Translations under genes and position numbers: made by a program
Shown: positions 12,095 through 22,793 of the stretch, piece after piece
How the letters are laid out: each line of letters opens with the position of its first letter
Position numbering within the stretch: position 1 is the first letter of the stretch
NCBI GenBank assembly: GCA_025349905.2
Contig: MU624728.1
Coordinates: 1-27,598 of the forward strand
Source: Blastocladiella britannica
Taxonomy: Eukaryota > Blastocladiomycota > Blastocladiomycetes > Blastocladiales > Blastocladiaceae
Direction: 5' to 3'
Length of the DNA: 27,598 nucleotides
The notes under the pieces: generated by a model
Told to the model about the DNA's origin: nothing
The model's input: only the letters and a program-made list of their open reading frames with translations
The model's database searches: none

Positions 12095-15000
12095 TCACTC
12101 GACAAAGTCCACGCCCGCCTCCAGCAACAGCCGGCAAAACCGGGTCATATACTTGGATGCGTAGCTCGACATGTAAAACTCGTGGTCGGCGTTGTGCGCG
12201 TGGACGTGCAAGTGGCCCAGCTCGTGCGAGAACACCATGTACCAGTACGAAAACACTTGCGACGTCAGGACCCCATCGACGAACCGGGCCGCATTGAAAA
12301 ACAGGTTTCGGTCGCGACAGAACGCGACCGAAGCCGCTTGCTCGTCAAAGTAAATGTGAAGTGAGCGTTGCGGGAAATCAAAGATCCCTGCCAGCGTCAC
12401 AATCAGTCCCGCGAACCGTTTCAGCCGGTGAGCTAGCGGCGAGTTGGGGTCCGTAAAGAGCGCGGCCGGGTGCGACTGACCGCGGTACAGCACGAGTGGG
12501 GACAAGTACCGCTGGTCCACCTCCACCAGGTCGTGGCCAGCGGATGCAAGATCGCAGAACGATTTTTGCACTTCCTCGAGTCGAGGGTCGCTCTTGATGG
12601 ACTGACCAGGCGCGCTGGCCACGGCCGTTTGCGCGATAGCCTGGCGAAGGACCTTGTCCAGGTGCTGGTCGAATTCCCGTGTACCTTCGCGAATCATTTG
12701 CTGCGCTCCTGTCGGAGACGGCGCTGCTACTGATGGGGTACCAGGGACGTTGTGAGCACGTGGTGGAGTTGTCGGGCTTTGCATGGTCGCACCAGGACCA
12801 GCACCAGCACTGGCAACACGGGCAGCAGGGGGTGAGGTGGCCTTGGCGAGCTGACCATCAGATGGCGGCAATGGCGTACGCTGAACCGAATCCTTTGCTG
12901 GCACGCTGGGAGCCGGTGCCGGCGCAAGTGCCTGGAATTCGGCAGCGCCGCGCGGAGGTAATGTGGGGGTCTTGGGCTCGGGCACCGGCGTGTTGAAGCG
13001 GATGATGCGATCAATCGGGAAGCCTATAATGAGAAATGAAGTGAGTGGCGAGTCCAAGAATAAAGGAGAAATGAGATACCCTTGGCGCGGAGATCGTCAA
13101 GCGGAGTGGACAGGAGCGTGTTGATCAACAGCTGCTCGGAAAAACGAGGCCGCTTCAAAATGACACTTGAAAGCGCCAACGAAACGTCGAAAAAGTCCAG
13201 ACTCCGTTTTTCGTCACTTTGCCCGTTACCCGCAACGAGAAGGGAGCCCCTCGAGTCAAGCGCGGCCGTCACAGTCTGCTCGTGTTGCTTGCCGGAAAAC
13301 GACCGGACCAGTTTGATGGCTTGGACGGGCTCAATCTTGAGCTTGGCGAGCAATGCGTTGGCGCCGGGCTTGAGCGATGAAGACGAGACCGCCATGGCAT
13401 CCGCAGTGAGAAGGGGCGCCCGCTCCTTGATCCGATCGGCGACCAGCACAGCAACTGCTTGCGAGCGCTGCGAAGCACCGCCCTCAATCACATACGACCG
13501 CTGAACGCAGGTGCTGAACCAGCGCACGCCCAGTGCCTCGTAGAACGACTCGAGCACCTGATCGAACGGGGCAGCCACCGGCGAAAAGAGGTTTGCCATC
13601 ACGTTATCGTCAATCAAGCAGACGTCCTGGGCCGCCACAAGTTGCTTGAGCGGCTCGCCGTTCTGAAGAGCCATTAAAACGGGATGACGGCCAATGATGG
13701 TCACCACGTCAGGATGGGACCGCCACGAAACGGCGCAGCGCATCAATACCGCGCGATATCCATCGGGGTCAGTGGCGTGGACCGTGGCACCGTGCTTGAC
13801 AACCCACGTTGCAATCTCGGGAGGAGTGGGTTCATCCTTTGAGCCGCACACTCGCAAAAACGCGGCGACGGGATCGGTGACGGCGGCTGACGGAAGGAAC
13901 GGGAACGGCTTCAGGTACATGTCCAGCGGGCGGTACAGAGCGCCATTGTTGCACAACACAAAGGGGATTTTGGCCAAGCCCGAAAAGTCGCGAAAATCGC
14001 CGGCGCGCGAAACGAGGTACTCAAGAATGGCGAACGAGTGCGCAAGCAAAAAATCCGACTTTTGCTTGGCAAGGAGATCCAGCTGGGTCAGGATTTGCAC
14101 GGCAGTCGGGTCCGCCGCAACGCCGAGCTGTTTGGCGACAGTGGAGAGACGCTTGTCCAGCACCACAAAGTCCAGCACTTGGCATTCGACGGTCGCAAAG
14201 CATGTGGCCCCACTGGCCCAAACGGGCGCACCTTGGTACACGCCAGGCAAAAGCGGGCGGGACTTGAGCTCACCTGACACAGCGTGCTCGGCAGAGTACA
14301 CGAGGAGATCGATATGGTCCTGCGAAGCCAGCGTGCAACTTGAAATGAGCTCCAACAGCGTAGCAGCAGGCGGGGCTTCCAGAACGCCGAGTCGCTTCAG
14401 GAACTTGGACTCCTTGGCACCCAAGTTCGGGAGAGGGACGTTCAAAACCAAGATGGGGAAGCGGTCGAGCAAAGGTGAAGGCAGCACCAACTCCAAAGGC
14501 GCAAACCGTTGCTTTTCCAGCACCGTCCCTTGCTTCTTGGCATGAAACAGGGCCGAGCGCTTCAGCTTGGCAATATCGGCTTCTCCGAAATCCTGCCGGG
14601 CAAGCTGGCGCACAAAGTCCTCGTTGCTGAGCTGGAGCGACCCCTCCTCGACAGCTGTCAAGATGGCACTGGGGTCGATGCTCTCGCGACAGCCGAGCAT
14701 GCGCAGAAGACGTTCCGGAAGGCGACCGTGAACAATCGCAAAATCCTTGGAGCCAATGAATGAGCCGGCGGCAGAGAGGTACGAGTCCCCAGGGCGTTGA
14801 AGGCTCTGGTTGGTGGGAATGCACGATTTAGACGACAGGTACGAGAGGAGCAAGGCGGTCTCCTCCTGCTGGAGGTGTGGCAGCGCGCGTGCAATCGCGG
14901 CGAGGATCGGCGCAGCACTCGTCATTGTCCACTGCTCGTTCTCGAAAAGGAGCTCGGCCCACGTGCTCATGGCCAACGGCTTCCATCCAAAGTACGCGAC

Positions 15001-16939
15001 ATGGACATCGGGGACCTTGCGAGTGACCTCCGTCGGAATGCACGTCGCCGGCAGCCAGGTCCCAGGAGGAAAGAGCTGAATGGAGGCAAATAGCTCGTAA
15101 CCGACCTTGGCGCGGAGGGCGGCAGCGAGCTTGCCATCGAAGCGGTGTCGGTTGATGGCCGCCCACTCGAGAACCAGGACAAGGCGTGACGTCTCGAGCT
15201 GGGAAGGGAGTGCTTGAATCACGTCTTGCGGGGAAACGTTGCTGATCATTCGAGCGTCGCGGAGCAGCTGCACATAGTTGGCGCACTTTTCCACAATCGA
15301 CTTGGACACCATGGGGATATCGTCAAGGAGGAACGCGGCAACCTTCTCGTCGTAGATGCGTGCCTCGCGGACTGGTACCAGCCCGCGAGAGGACAGGATC
15401 GTCAAGCCTTGGCGATTGCACGCGTAAAAGGCGCGGCTGATGGCCTGCGCAACGAGCGCAGCAGGGGTGGACGTGCGGAATGAAAATGCATTCACCAGGT
15501 GGGCATAGCGAGGCTCGTCCAAATTGACGCAGCTTGCCAATGCCTCGTCGTAAAGGATGCGCAGAAAGATGCCCGACGCACCAAGCAATTCCATGTTCCA
15601 AAGCGTCAGCGTCGGGTCTACCAGATCAAGCGATTCGCGCTCGACGGTTGGAATGAATGGGCCTAAGCAGTCAAACAAAATAATGAGGCATTGTAAACTC
15701 AAGTTGCTGCCTTGGAGAACATACCGGCAAGATGCGCCGCAGCGCCAGTCGTTTGGTGGGTTTTGAAGCCAATGTAGATCTGCCCTTGGTCGGTGGGAAC
15801 CACTGCTTGGAATGCCAACGCAGCCAGCTCTCGCGTGAGCTCGAGCTCATCCAGCGTCGTGTACACGGCCTTGAGGGTCACGGACGACGGCGGCGCCTTC
15901 TTTGTCGTCCGCTGGAACTGCTTGATCATGTCCTCGGATGCTTTTGACGTATACTGGGCGCGGGCGACGCGGAGGAATGCAGTGGAGGATACTTGCTCGA
16001 ACTGCTTTGGTTTCGGGGGCTCTATCTTGCGTGACCCAAAACCAAACATCCCCGCAATGCGAGTGGCCAGGGCCTCCTTGGCCGGCTCCTCCACAACCTC
16101 CTGGAGCACGTCAATCGCCATTTGGATGTTTTGTAAGCCTGCATACGTCAACGAAAAGAGCGACTTTGGCGACGCGCGCTCAATGTGGGCGGGGATCTCC
16201 AGCGCGATTTGAGGGGACGACGTTTTGGAGAGTTTGATGATCTGGCGGTCGTCCAGGTACACCACGATGGTAGCGAGCGACTCGGTAAAGATCAGCAGGT
16301 GGGCCAGGAACGTGGAAAAGTCATTGAGACCGGGCAGCTCCTGCGGTTCGCGCAAATCGAGCGAAAAGTTGGTCCAGTGGTCGACCTGATCGGCAGGGAT
16401 TTTCCCGCGTTTCGCAAACAGCGCGTCGCCACGCCAAAAGAAGCCAAGGCAAGTGTCGCCCGATCGGACGAACGGTTCCTCACAGACCGAGAAGAGCGAG
16501 TAGAATCCTGTTCATATTTCCATATGAGTCGGCCATGACTGTAGCGCACATTTTCCAGCCAGTCAAGAGATGTGTAGCACATACCGACACCGAAGAAGCC
16601 AATTTTGGTCTCGTCGGGGTTCCCCTCGGCAATGGATTTCAAGCGATGCCAATCGGCGTCGGTAAAGATGCGGCCATTGTTGCGGTAGCTCAGGGCGCAG
16701 AAATGCGTGGGCAGCGTTCCAGCGGGCGAGAGGTTGTCACTGGGATTGACGGGGACACTGTCGAATCGAATCTCGACCGTGTCTGCTCCGGCGTCATTGG
16801 AGTTTTGGACCAGTTCGCGATAGATGGTGTGAGCGGCCGAGTAGCGGGCAAGGATCTTGTCTATAAGGTGACGGGTGTTTGCCTCGACGCGCTCCTCGAT
16901 GCCGTCGGCGAGGAGTTGCTGGCGGTATTCCGCGGCCAT
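12095..16939 (-). CDS. HATPase (sacsin/Hsp90-like) + DUF3684 large protein with C-terminal HExxH, 4 exons
   Basis: This is a large protein of a fungal family of unknown function. Exons (minus) are 16939-16585, 16507-15725, 15662-13080 and 13023-12095, giving 1549 residues. The N-terminus carries a GHKL-type ATP-binding fold: RELVQNSNDAGA (E42, N46, N48, D49) is the N box and IGFFGVGFYSLFSV (around residue 114-125) is the G2 glycine motif; both are shared with sacsin and Hsp90. The central part contains GPFIPTVERESLDLVD, typical of the DUF3684 proteins, and a very long helical region. A Pro/Ala-rich disordered stretch (about residues 1260-1350) leads to a conserved C-terminal module containing HELGHLHVHAHNADHEF (from H1507), which looks like a zinc-metallopeptidase motif. 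No transmembrane segment or signal is seen. All three introns are phase 1 and use GTATGT or GTATCT donors. A chaperone-like role is inference only. Confidence 0.88.
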
Positions 16940-17113
16940 TTTTTGATTTTTATATGAGTGGCGGAACGGTTTTTCGAAGGAGTTCTCTGCTGTTCCAACA
17001 CCACCTCAACCTCTCAGCTCACAACTTGCTTGATCAAGTCAAAAAGCAACGCAACGAAAATCCGTCTTTGGTCGCCCAACACCACACACCAAAACCGACC
17101 TCGATAATCGACC
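16940..17113. promoter_or_regulatory. Divergent intergenic region DUF3684 gene / CCT7
   Basis: 174 nt separate the two start codons. The region has a T-rich leader on the DUF3684 side, a CA-rich leader on the CCT7 side, and a perfect 10-bp palindrome CTTGATCAAG at 17029-17038 roughly midway. Whether the palindrome is a binding site is unknown; it is only a visible symmetric sequence. Confidence 0.4.
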
Positions 17114-19068
17114 ATGGCTGGCATGATGGTGCGTCTTTTTCTTTCACCCGGGCCAACGTAAAAAAAAGACATGCACTGACTGACCAAGCGCCATAAAATA
17201 AAAAAATACACACAACAACCAATGTGACCAATGCATATGCACGACCAATAGCAACCCCAAATTATCCTGCTCAAGGAGGGCACCGACTCCTCGCAGGGCC
17301 GTGGACAGCTGCTGTCCAACATCACCGCCTGCTCCGCCGTTGTTGACATGGTGCGCTCGACCCTTGGTCCCCGCGGCATGGACAAGCTGATGGTGGATGC
17401 CCGTGGTACGCTCTTATTCTTCTCACTTTTACTTGATGAGTGCGCTGGTGTCCTGCCGCGCCCCGATCAACACGAACGAACGAAAATATTAACCCACGCC
17501 TACTTGGCACGCAGGCAACGTCACCATCTCCAACGACGGCGCGACCATCATGAAGCTCCTCGATATTGTGCACCCCGCCGCGAAAACCTTGGTTGATATC
17601 GCGCGCGCCCAGGACGCTGAAGTTGGCGACGGCACCACGTCGGTTGTATTGCTGGCTGGTGAAATCCTCAAGGAGATCAAGTCCCTGATCGAGGAGGGCG
17701 TCAACCCGCAGCTGATCGTCAAGGGCCTCCGCCGCGCCTCGGTGCTCGCAGTCGCCCAAACGCGCAAGCTGGCCGTGTCCCTCGACAAGAACGGCACCGC
17801 AGACGACCTTCGCTCGGTGCTGATCAACTGTGCCCAAACCGCCATGTCGTCCAAGATCATCCACAGCCACAAGGACTTTTTCTCCAACATGGTGGTGGAT
17901 GCGGTGCTGAGCCTGGACGCGGAGGATGCGCTCAACGAGTCGCTCATTGGCATGAAGCGCGTCGCCGGTGGTGGCGTGCAGGACTCGTTCCTCGTGGACG
18001 GCGTGGCGTTCAAGAAGACCTTCTCGTACGCTGGCTTTGAGCAGCAGCCGAAGTCCTTTACCACCCCCAAGATCCTGGCCCTCAACGTGGAGCTGGAGCT
18101 CAAGGCCGAGCGCGACAACGCTGAGGTGCGCGTCGAGGCCGTGGAGGAGTACCAGCGCATCGTCGATGCCGAGTGGAAGATCATTTACGACAAGCTCGAC
18201 AAGATTGTGTCGACGGGCGCCAAGGTCGTGCTGTCCAAGCTGCCCATTGGCGATCTCGCCACCCAGTACTTTGCCGACCGCGACATTTTCTGCGCTGGCC
18301 GCGTGCCCCAGGACGACCTGGAGCGCGTCTGCAAGGCCACCGGCGCCTCGGTCCAGTCGTCCGTGAACGACCTCAAGGACATTCACCTGGGCCACTGCGC
18401 CGCCTTCAACGAGCGCCAGATTGGTGGTGAGCGGTTCAACCTGTTCACGGGCTGCCCGCAGGCCAAGACCTGCACCCTTGTGCTCCGCGGTGGCGCCGAG
18501 CAGTTTATTGCCGAGGTCGAGCGCTCGTTGCACGATGCCATCATGATTGTCCGCCGCGCAATCAAGAACAAGGATGTTGTCGCTGGTGGTGGTGCGATTG
18601 AGGTATGCTTCTTTCGTGTTATTTTATGAAAGGAATATCAGCTCACTCGACCACGTTAAACAGATGGAACTCTCCAAGTACCTCCGCGAAGAGGCCCGCA
18701 AGATCGAGGGCAAGCAGCAGCTCATTGTCAGCCACTACGCCAAGGCCCTGGAGGTGATTCCCCGCACGCTCTGCGACAACGCCGGCTTTGATGCGACCGA
18801 CATTCTCAACAAGCTGCGCCAAAAGCACGCCATGGACGCGAACGGCAAGTGGTTTGGCGTGGACGTGAACGCCGAGTCGATCGCCGACAACTTTGCCGCT
18901 TTCGTGTGGGAGCCGTCGGTGGTCAAGATCAACGCGCTCGCCGCCGCAACCGAGGCCGCATGCCTCATTCTCTCCATTGACGAGACGGTCAAGAACCCCC
19001 AGTCCGAGAAGCCGCAAGCTGGCGCGCCGATGCGCGGCCGTGGCCGTGGACGTGGTGGCCGCCGTTAA
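17114..19068 (+). CDS. CCT7: T-complex protein 1 subunit eta (CCT7 chaperonin), 4 exons
   Basis: This is one of eight subunits of the cytosolic chaperonin TRiC/CCT, which folds actin, tubulin and other proteins with ATP. Exons 17114-17128, 17252-17405, 17515-18602 and 18664-19068 give 553 residues, normal for the eta subunit. The protein opens [19 protein letters not shown], matching the eta start; the first exon codes only five residues. Nucleotide-binding motifs are [18 protein letters not shown] and GDGTTSVV (D95). Eta-specific stretches include [42 protein letters not shown] and LRGGAEQF. Near the end [12 protein letters not shown] and [14 protein letters not shown] are conserved, and the tail is the Gly/Arg-rich RGRGRGRGG typical of CCT7. 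Introns 1 (123 nt, GTGCGT) and 2 (109 nt) are the longest in the window; intron 3 has donor GTATGC. Confidence 0.97.
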
Positions 19069-19189
19069 ATGCTGCGATGGGTGGCATTTCCCAAGTGACT
19101 ATTTTCTCTCTTTAAAAAACAGCAAAATGTAATGTCTTTTTCCTGCCTAACACACTATTTTAACAACCAAATTAAGGATAGACGCTGAC

Positions 19190-20848
19190 CTAGTGCCAGG
19201 TCCACTTGAGCGCCTCGCCGTGGATGTCGGTGCAGCGGTCCAGAATGGCGCGAACGTGCTCGCGAACGCCAATCTTGCCCGCGCTCACGCTCAACTCGAG
19301 CTCCTCGGCATGGATGGGCTCTGCGTCGCGGAGCACCGTGCGGTGGAGCTTCTTGAGGGTGTCGGCGCCCTCGGCAACGATGCGGCGCATTGGCCAGTGG
19401 GCCACAAACCAGTCCTCGGCCTCTTTGCGGCTCGTGAACGCGTAGCCGCCATTGTCGCCGTACACGTCCTTGACTACATCGTGAACGTCCGTCTCCGACG
19501 GCAGCGCCAGGAAGCGGTGCGGGTACTGCATGTAGGTCGACTCCCGCAGCAATTGCAGGGGCTCCAGGCCGTCGCGAGGCTTGCTTTGCGCCTGAAGCTC
19601 GGCGGCGGACATGGACTTGGAGGCCCACACGGGCGTGCGTGGCGGCTTGGTGAACAGCTTGGCGGTCACGCCTTCGACGAAATCAGGTTGGCGCTGGATG
19701 ATGCATGGAAAATATTGAGGAAAAAACTCAAGAGGAATGAATGAATGGAAGAAGAGCGTACCAACACGTTGTTGGCCAGAACCCACTCGTACTGGAAGGC
19801 CTCAGAAATGGTCTTGGTCTTGCCGGCCCGCATCTGCTGGAGGGTGACGGCCATGGAGAGCGGAGAGAGCTCCTGCAGCTTGGCAAGGGTGGTCAGGGCA
19901 AACGGAGAGCCCTCGCTCTTCAACGCGGCCATAATGCCGTCCATGGTCGAATGCTTGAAGCACGAGTCAATCACCTTGCGGTGGGGGTCCATCTTTGAGC
20001 TCGTGGGATCAATGGGCTCGGCAAACTCCTCGATCGCCGCGTTCACCACGCCCCAGTCACCAACCTCGATCTCACACAGGCGCTCAGTGAGGGCAGCCAT
20101 GCGCTCGGAGGGGACAAAGTGGGTCGCGATGCGGGCGGAAACCACGTCAGAGCCAGTCAGACGGTCGCCAGTGAGGGCCAGGTATGTGCCGAGCTCACCA
20201 TCCAGGCGCGGCAAGAAGAAGGTGCCTCCCACGTCCGGGAAGAGGCCGATGGCCGTCTCGGGCATGGCGAAAATAGTTTTTTCGGTGGCCACGCGGAAAG
20301 GCGCATGCACGGAAAGGCCAACACCGCCGCCCACTGTGTTAAATGAAAGCAAGTGAGGACACTTGTTGGGGGAATACCAATACCGTGGACCTGTGCCATG
20401 GACCTGGTAAAAAGTAGAAAAGAAAAAACAGAAACGAACTGGTAATGCCGTCGCACAGCGCGACAAAGGGCTTGGGCGTGGTAGCAATCAAGTGGTTGAG
20501 CGAGTATTCCTCGCGCATAAACTGGACGGCGGCGTCCGCGTTGCCCGAGGAAATGGCGTCGACCAGAGACTTGACGTCGCCACCGGCACAGAAGGCCTTG
20601 GGGTGGTCCGACTTGAGAATGATGACCGAGCACAGATCGGACTGCTCCCAGGCGCGCAGCTGGGGGGTCATGGTGCGCACCATGTCGAGGTTGAGCGCGT
20701 TCAGGGCTGCAGGCCGGTTGAAGGTGAAGATGCGGCCGGCCAGGTGTTTGCGCTGCAGCACCTCGAGGGTCGAGGCGGAGGCGTGCACGGCCGAAGACAT
20801 TTGGCGCGCAATCAGTCGCGTGCGGGGGAGGGCCTTTGAAGCGAGCAT
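19190..20848 (-). CDS. HIBCH: 3-hydroxyisobutyryl-CoA hydrolase, mitochondrial, 3 exons
   Basis: HIBCH hydrolyses 3-hydroxyisobutyryl-CoA in valine breakdown in the mitochondrial matrix. Exons (minus) 20848-20440, 20333-19762 and 19693-19190 give 494 residues. The N-terminus (MLASKALPRTRLIARQMSSA) is a good presequence. Crotonase-fold motifs are FNRPAALNALN, KAFCAGGDVKSL (oxyanion hole), MGGGVGLSVHAPFRVATE and the HIBCH hallmark MPETAIGLFPDVGG (E162, D170), then FFLPRL. DFVEGVTAKL resumes the conserved core after intron 2. The last 140 residues extend past the animal protein and resemble the longer fungal form (yeast Ehd3, also reported from mitoribosomes as Mrp5). Intron 1 (20334-20439) has an unusual GTTCGT donor and two further AG sites upstream of the used acceptor; splicing to 20333 rebuilds ATG of MGGG exactly. 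Intron 2 is 19694-19761. Divergent from the Ugo1-like gene, 79 nt between starts. Confidence 0.95.
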
Positions 20849-20927
20849 AGTGACTTTGGTCTTCGCGTCGTCCCTAAGAGTGAAGAGAAGAGAGAGTTTC
20901 TTTGTGTGGAAAAAATCAACAAAAACA
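20849..20927. promoter_or_regulatory. 79-nt bidirectional promoter (HIBCH / Ugo1-like)
   Basis: This is all the DNA between the start codons of two divergent genes for mitochondrial proteins. It contains a purine run (GAAGAGAAGAGAGAG) in the middle and an A-rich leader before the plus-strand ATG. Shared regulation of the two genes is possible but not shown by the sequence. Confidence 0.45.
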
Positions 20928-22364
20928 ATGGCCACCGCCAACTCCTCCCAGCAACGAATGCTGCTCATGGACAACGTCGACCTCGAGTACGAGGACATCG
21001 AGGACGAGGCCGCCGCGTCTCCGTCGCGCTTTGCCTCGTACGCCATGTTCAAGTTCTTTGGCCACGCAATCGCGTCGCCGTCCGCGGTCGCTATCACGCT
21101 GATGCAGGCCCAGTTCCTCCCCAACGCGCGCACCCGCCGCCGTCTCGCCCACCTCGGCTCTGGCACGGACTCGGAGCACTCTGACTCGGTACTCTTATTA
21201 TTACATTCTTCATTTATTATGCAGACATTAATTATGCTGGTACAGGAAAATTACCAGGACTTTACCGAGCCCGCGGCGGCCGAAGAGGCTGCACACGAGC
21301 AGGAAAATGGGGACTCTGACTCGTCGCTCGATCCACTGGACGAACTGCTATCTTCCTCCACCGCCAGCGCCATGGCGCCCAATGGTGCCTCACAAAAGAC
21401 CGACAACGACGGCTTCCTGATCCAATCGAGCCCCCTTGATGGTGCTTCGCGCCCGCCATACATGCTGCCACCGCTCATCTCGTCGTCCGTGCTGAAAACC
21501 ATGGGCGTCGTCCGCCGCCACCCGGACGAGGGCACCTCGGGGCTCTTCAAGGGCTTGTCCGCGTCATTCTTTGCTAGCCTCGCAACGGAAACCATCGAGC
21601 CGCTCCTGACCACCACTGTTTGCGACTCACTTGGACTGAACGACACGCTGCCGCTCGTGGACCACGACAACCCTGTCCCGATTGCAGCTGTTTGCATTAC
21701 GACATCGGTTATCGCCGATGTGCTGCTGTCGCCGCTGGACATTGCACGCGTTCGTCTCATCCTCCAGACGTCACGCCCCGACCGCAAGTACCGCGGCTTG
21801 ATCCATGCGCTCCGCACGCAGTTCATGGATGCTCGCATCAACCCGTACTCGAACCTCTCGCTGCTGTTCCCCACGGTGGCGGTCTCGTTGTGCCACCACA
21901 TGTTTGGATTCCTCACGCCGCTTCTCCTCGACCGCGGAATGGGCATTTCGGAGGTGTACAATCCGCTCAAGTACGCGCTCTTGGAGCTATTTGTGCATAC
22001 GGCCCGCGACCTGATGTTGGTTCCCCTTCAAACCGCACAAGTGCGCCTTTATGCGCAGCCGAGTGCCCACCCGCGTGACGGCCGCCCCTGGTTGTCGCTC
22101 GTGCCCCTTTCGCCAATTCCATACTCGGGACTCGGGAACTGCGTCTCTCAGATCATGCACAACGAAGGTGGGTCTCGCGCAGATGTCCATGCCCTCGCGG
22201 AGAAGAAACAGCGACGCGACACCAACCCAACCGCTATCGGCTTGTGGGCTCGCGTCGCACCGCTTTACCAGGGTTTGGCCTCCAAGATGATGAGCAATGT
22301 GCTCTATTGCGGAATCCGGATTCTCACCGAGATTATTGAAATCACTGATGGTGAAGAGTTTTGA
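20928..22364 (+). CDS. UGO1: Ugo1-like mitochondrial outer-membrane carrier-fold protein, 2 exons
   Basis: Ugo1 is a modified mitochondrial carrier in the outer membrane that links Fzo1 and Mgm1 during mitochondrial fusion (SLC25A46 is the animal relative). Exons 20928-21188 and 21246-22364 give 459 residues. The N-terminus is an acidic cytosolic domain (DLEYEDIEDE), followed after the intron by an acidic, Ser-rich linker. A carrier motif PLDIARVRL appears at residue 250, followed by KYRGLIHAL, the typical continuation after a carrier PxD/ExxRxR helix; a second degenerate carrier helix carries VPLQTAQVRLYAQ. The other repeats are too divergent to score as a transporter, which fits Ugo1 rather than a metabolite carrier. 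The intron (21189-21245, 57 nt, donor GTACTC, acceptor TACAG) contains no in-frame stop, so intron retention would add 19 mostly hydrophobic residues. The gene sits at the right-hand end of the gene-dense part. Confidence 0.82.
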   Translation: MATANSSQQRMLLMDNVDLEYEDIEDEAAASPSRFASYAMFKFFGHAIASPSAVAITLMQAQFLPNARTRRRLAHLGSGTDSEHSDSVLLLLHSSFIMQTLIMLVQENYQDFTEPAAAEEAAHEQENGDSDSSLDPLDELLSSSTASAMAPNGASQKTDNDGFLIQSSPLDGASRPPYMLPPLISSSVLKTMGVVRRHPDEGTSGLFKGLSASFFASLATETIEPLLTTTVCDSLGLNDTLPLVDHDNPVPIAAVCITTSVIADVLLSPLDIARVRLILQTSRPDRKYRGLIHALRTQFMDARINPYSNLSLLFPTVAVSLCHHMFGFLTPLLLDRGMGISEVYNPLKYALLELFVHTARDLMLVPLQTAQVRLYAQPSAHPRDGRPWLSLVPLSPIPYSGLGNCVSQIMHNEGGSRADVHALAEKKQRRDTNPTAIGLWARVAPLYQGLASKMMSNVLYCGIRILTEIIEITDGEEF

Positions 22365-22371
22365 GTCGAGA

Positions 22372-22793
22372 TTAATAATAATAAACGTTACAAAGTTGTC
22401 GGTGCAGTGGCTCGGGGAGTGAGCAGCTGATCGCTGCGATAATGGTTAAAAAAAAACACAGAGAAATCCACAGAAAATCCTTGAAATTGATTCTAAGTTG
22501 GTATAACGTACCAAAATCCTTTATGCGATCCAACGTGTGGATGTTATCAATATTGTAAATCCATGCCCCCAAACGGACTTTAAGAATTCCACATCCGCCG
22601 ATCTGACCAGGAGGAGAGGAATGTCAGGACTGAATGGCCAGCACCACTGAAATGCCCGCCTGCATACAAAGCACCGAATTCATGGCGCGCACCAGATAAA
22701 GTTGTCGAGTGGCGCACGTTGTACTGGTGGCTGCAACGCATGGAGGATTCCAGGATCTCATCGATGTACAGAATGCTCAAAGACACCTCGGTC
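22372..22793 (-). CDS. Possible 3' end of an unrecognised minus-strand gene (three exons)
   Basis: I do not recognise a family. Three minus-strand segments join in phase: 22793-22718, 22602-22512 and 22433-22372, ending in TAA. The first has almost exclusively G or C at third codon positions (SLSILYIDEILESSMRC) and ends at a GTGCGC donor. The next intron has a CTGAC branch-like sequence and a pyrimidine tract before GTCAG. The middle exon reads IGGCGILKVRLGAWIYNID and ends at a GTACGT donor, and the last intron has TTAAC before CGCAG. The stop would lie 7 nt from the UGO1 stop, continuing the window's convergent arrangement. Against it: no upstream exons can be joined convincingly, a TAA precedes the first segment, and the opposite strand has a competing open frame (22583-22798). 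It may be a truncated or decayed gene. Confidence 0.3.

Noticed and set aside
17322..18533. Long minus-strand open frame (403 codons) opposite CCT7
   Set aside because: It is the antisense shadow of a strongly conserved gene; GC-rich third positions suppress stops on the opposite strand. It has no recognisable motif.
7233..22364. Functional cluster of mitochondrial genes
   Set aside because: Four of ten products are mitochondrial, but they belong to unrelated pathways and are interleaved with nuclear, ER and cytosolic genes.
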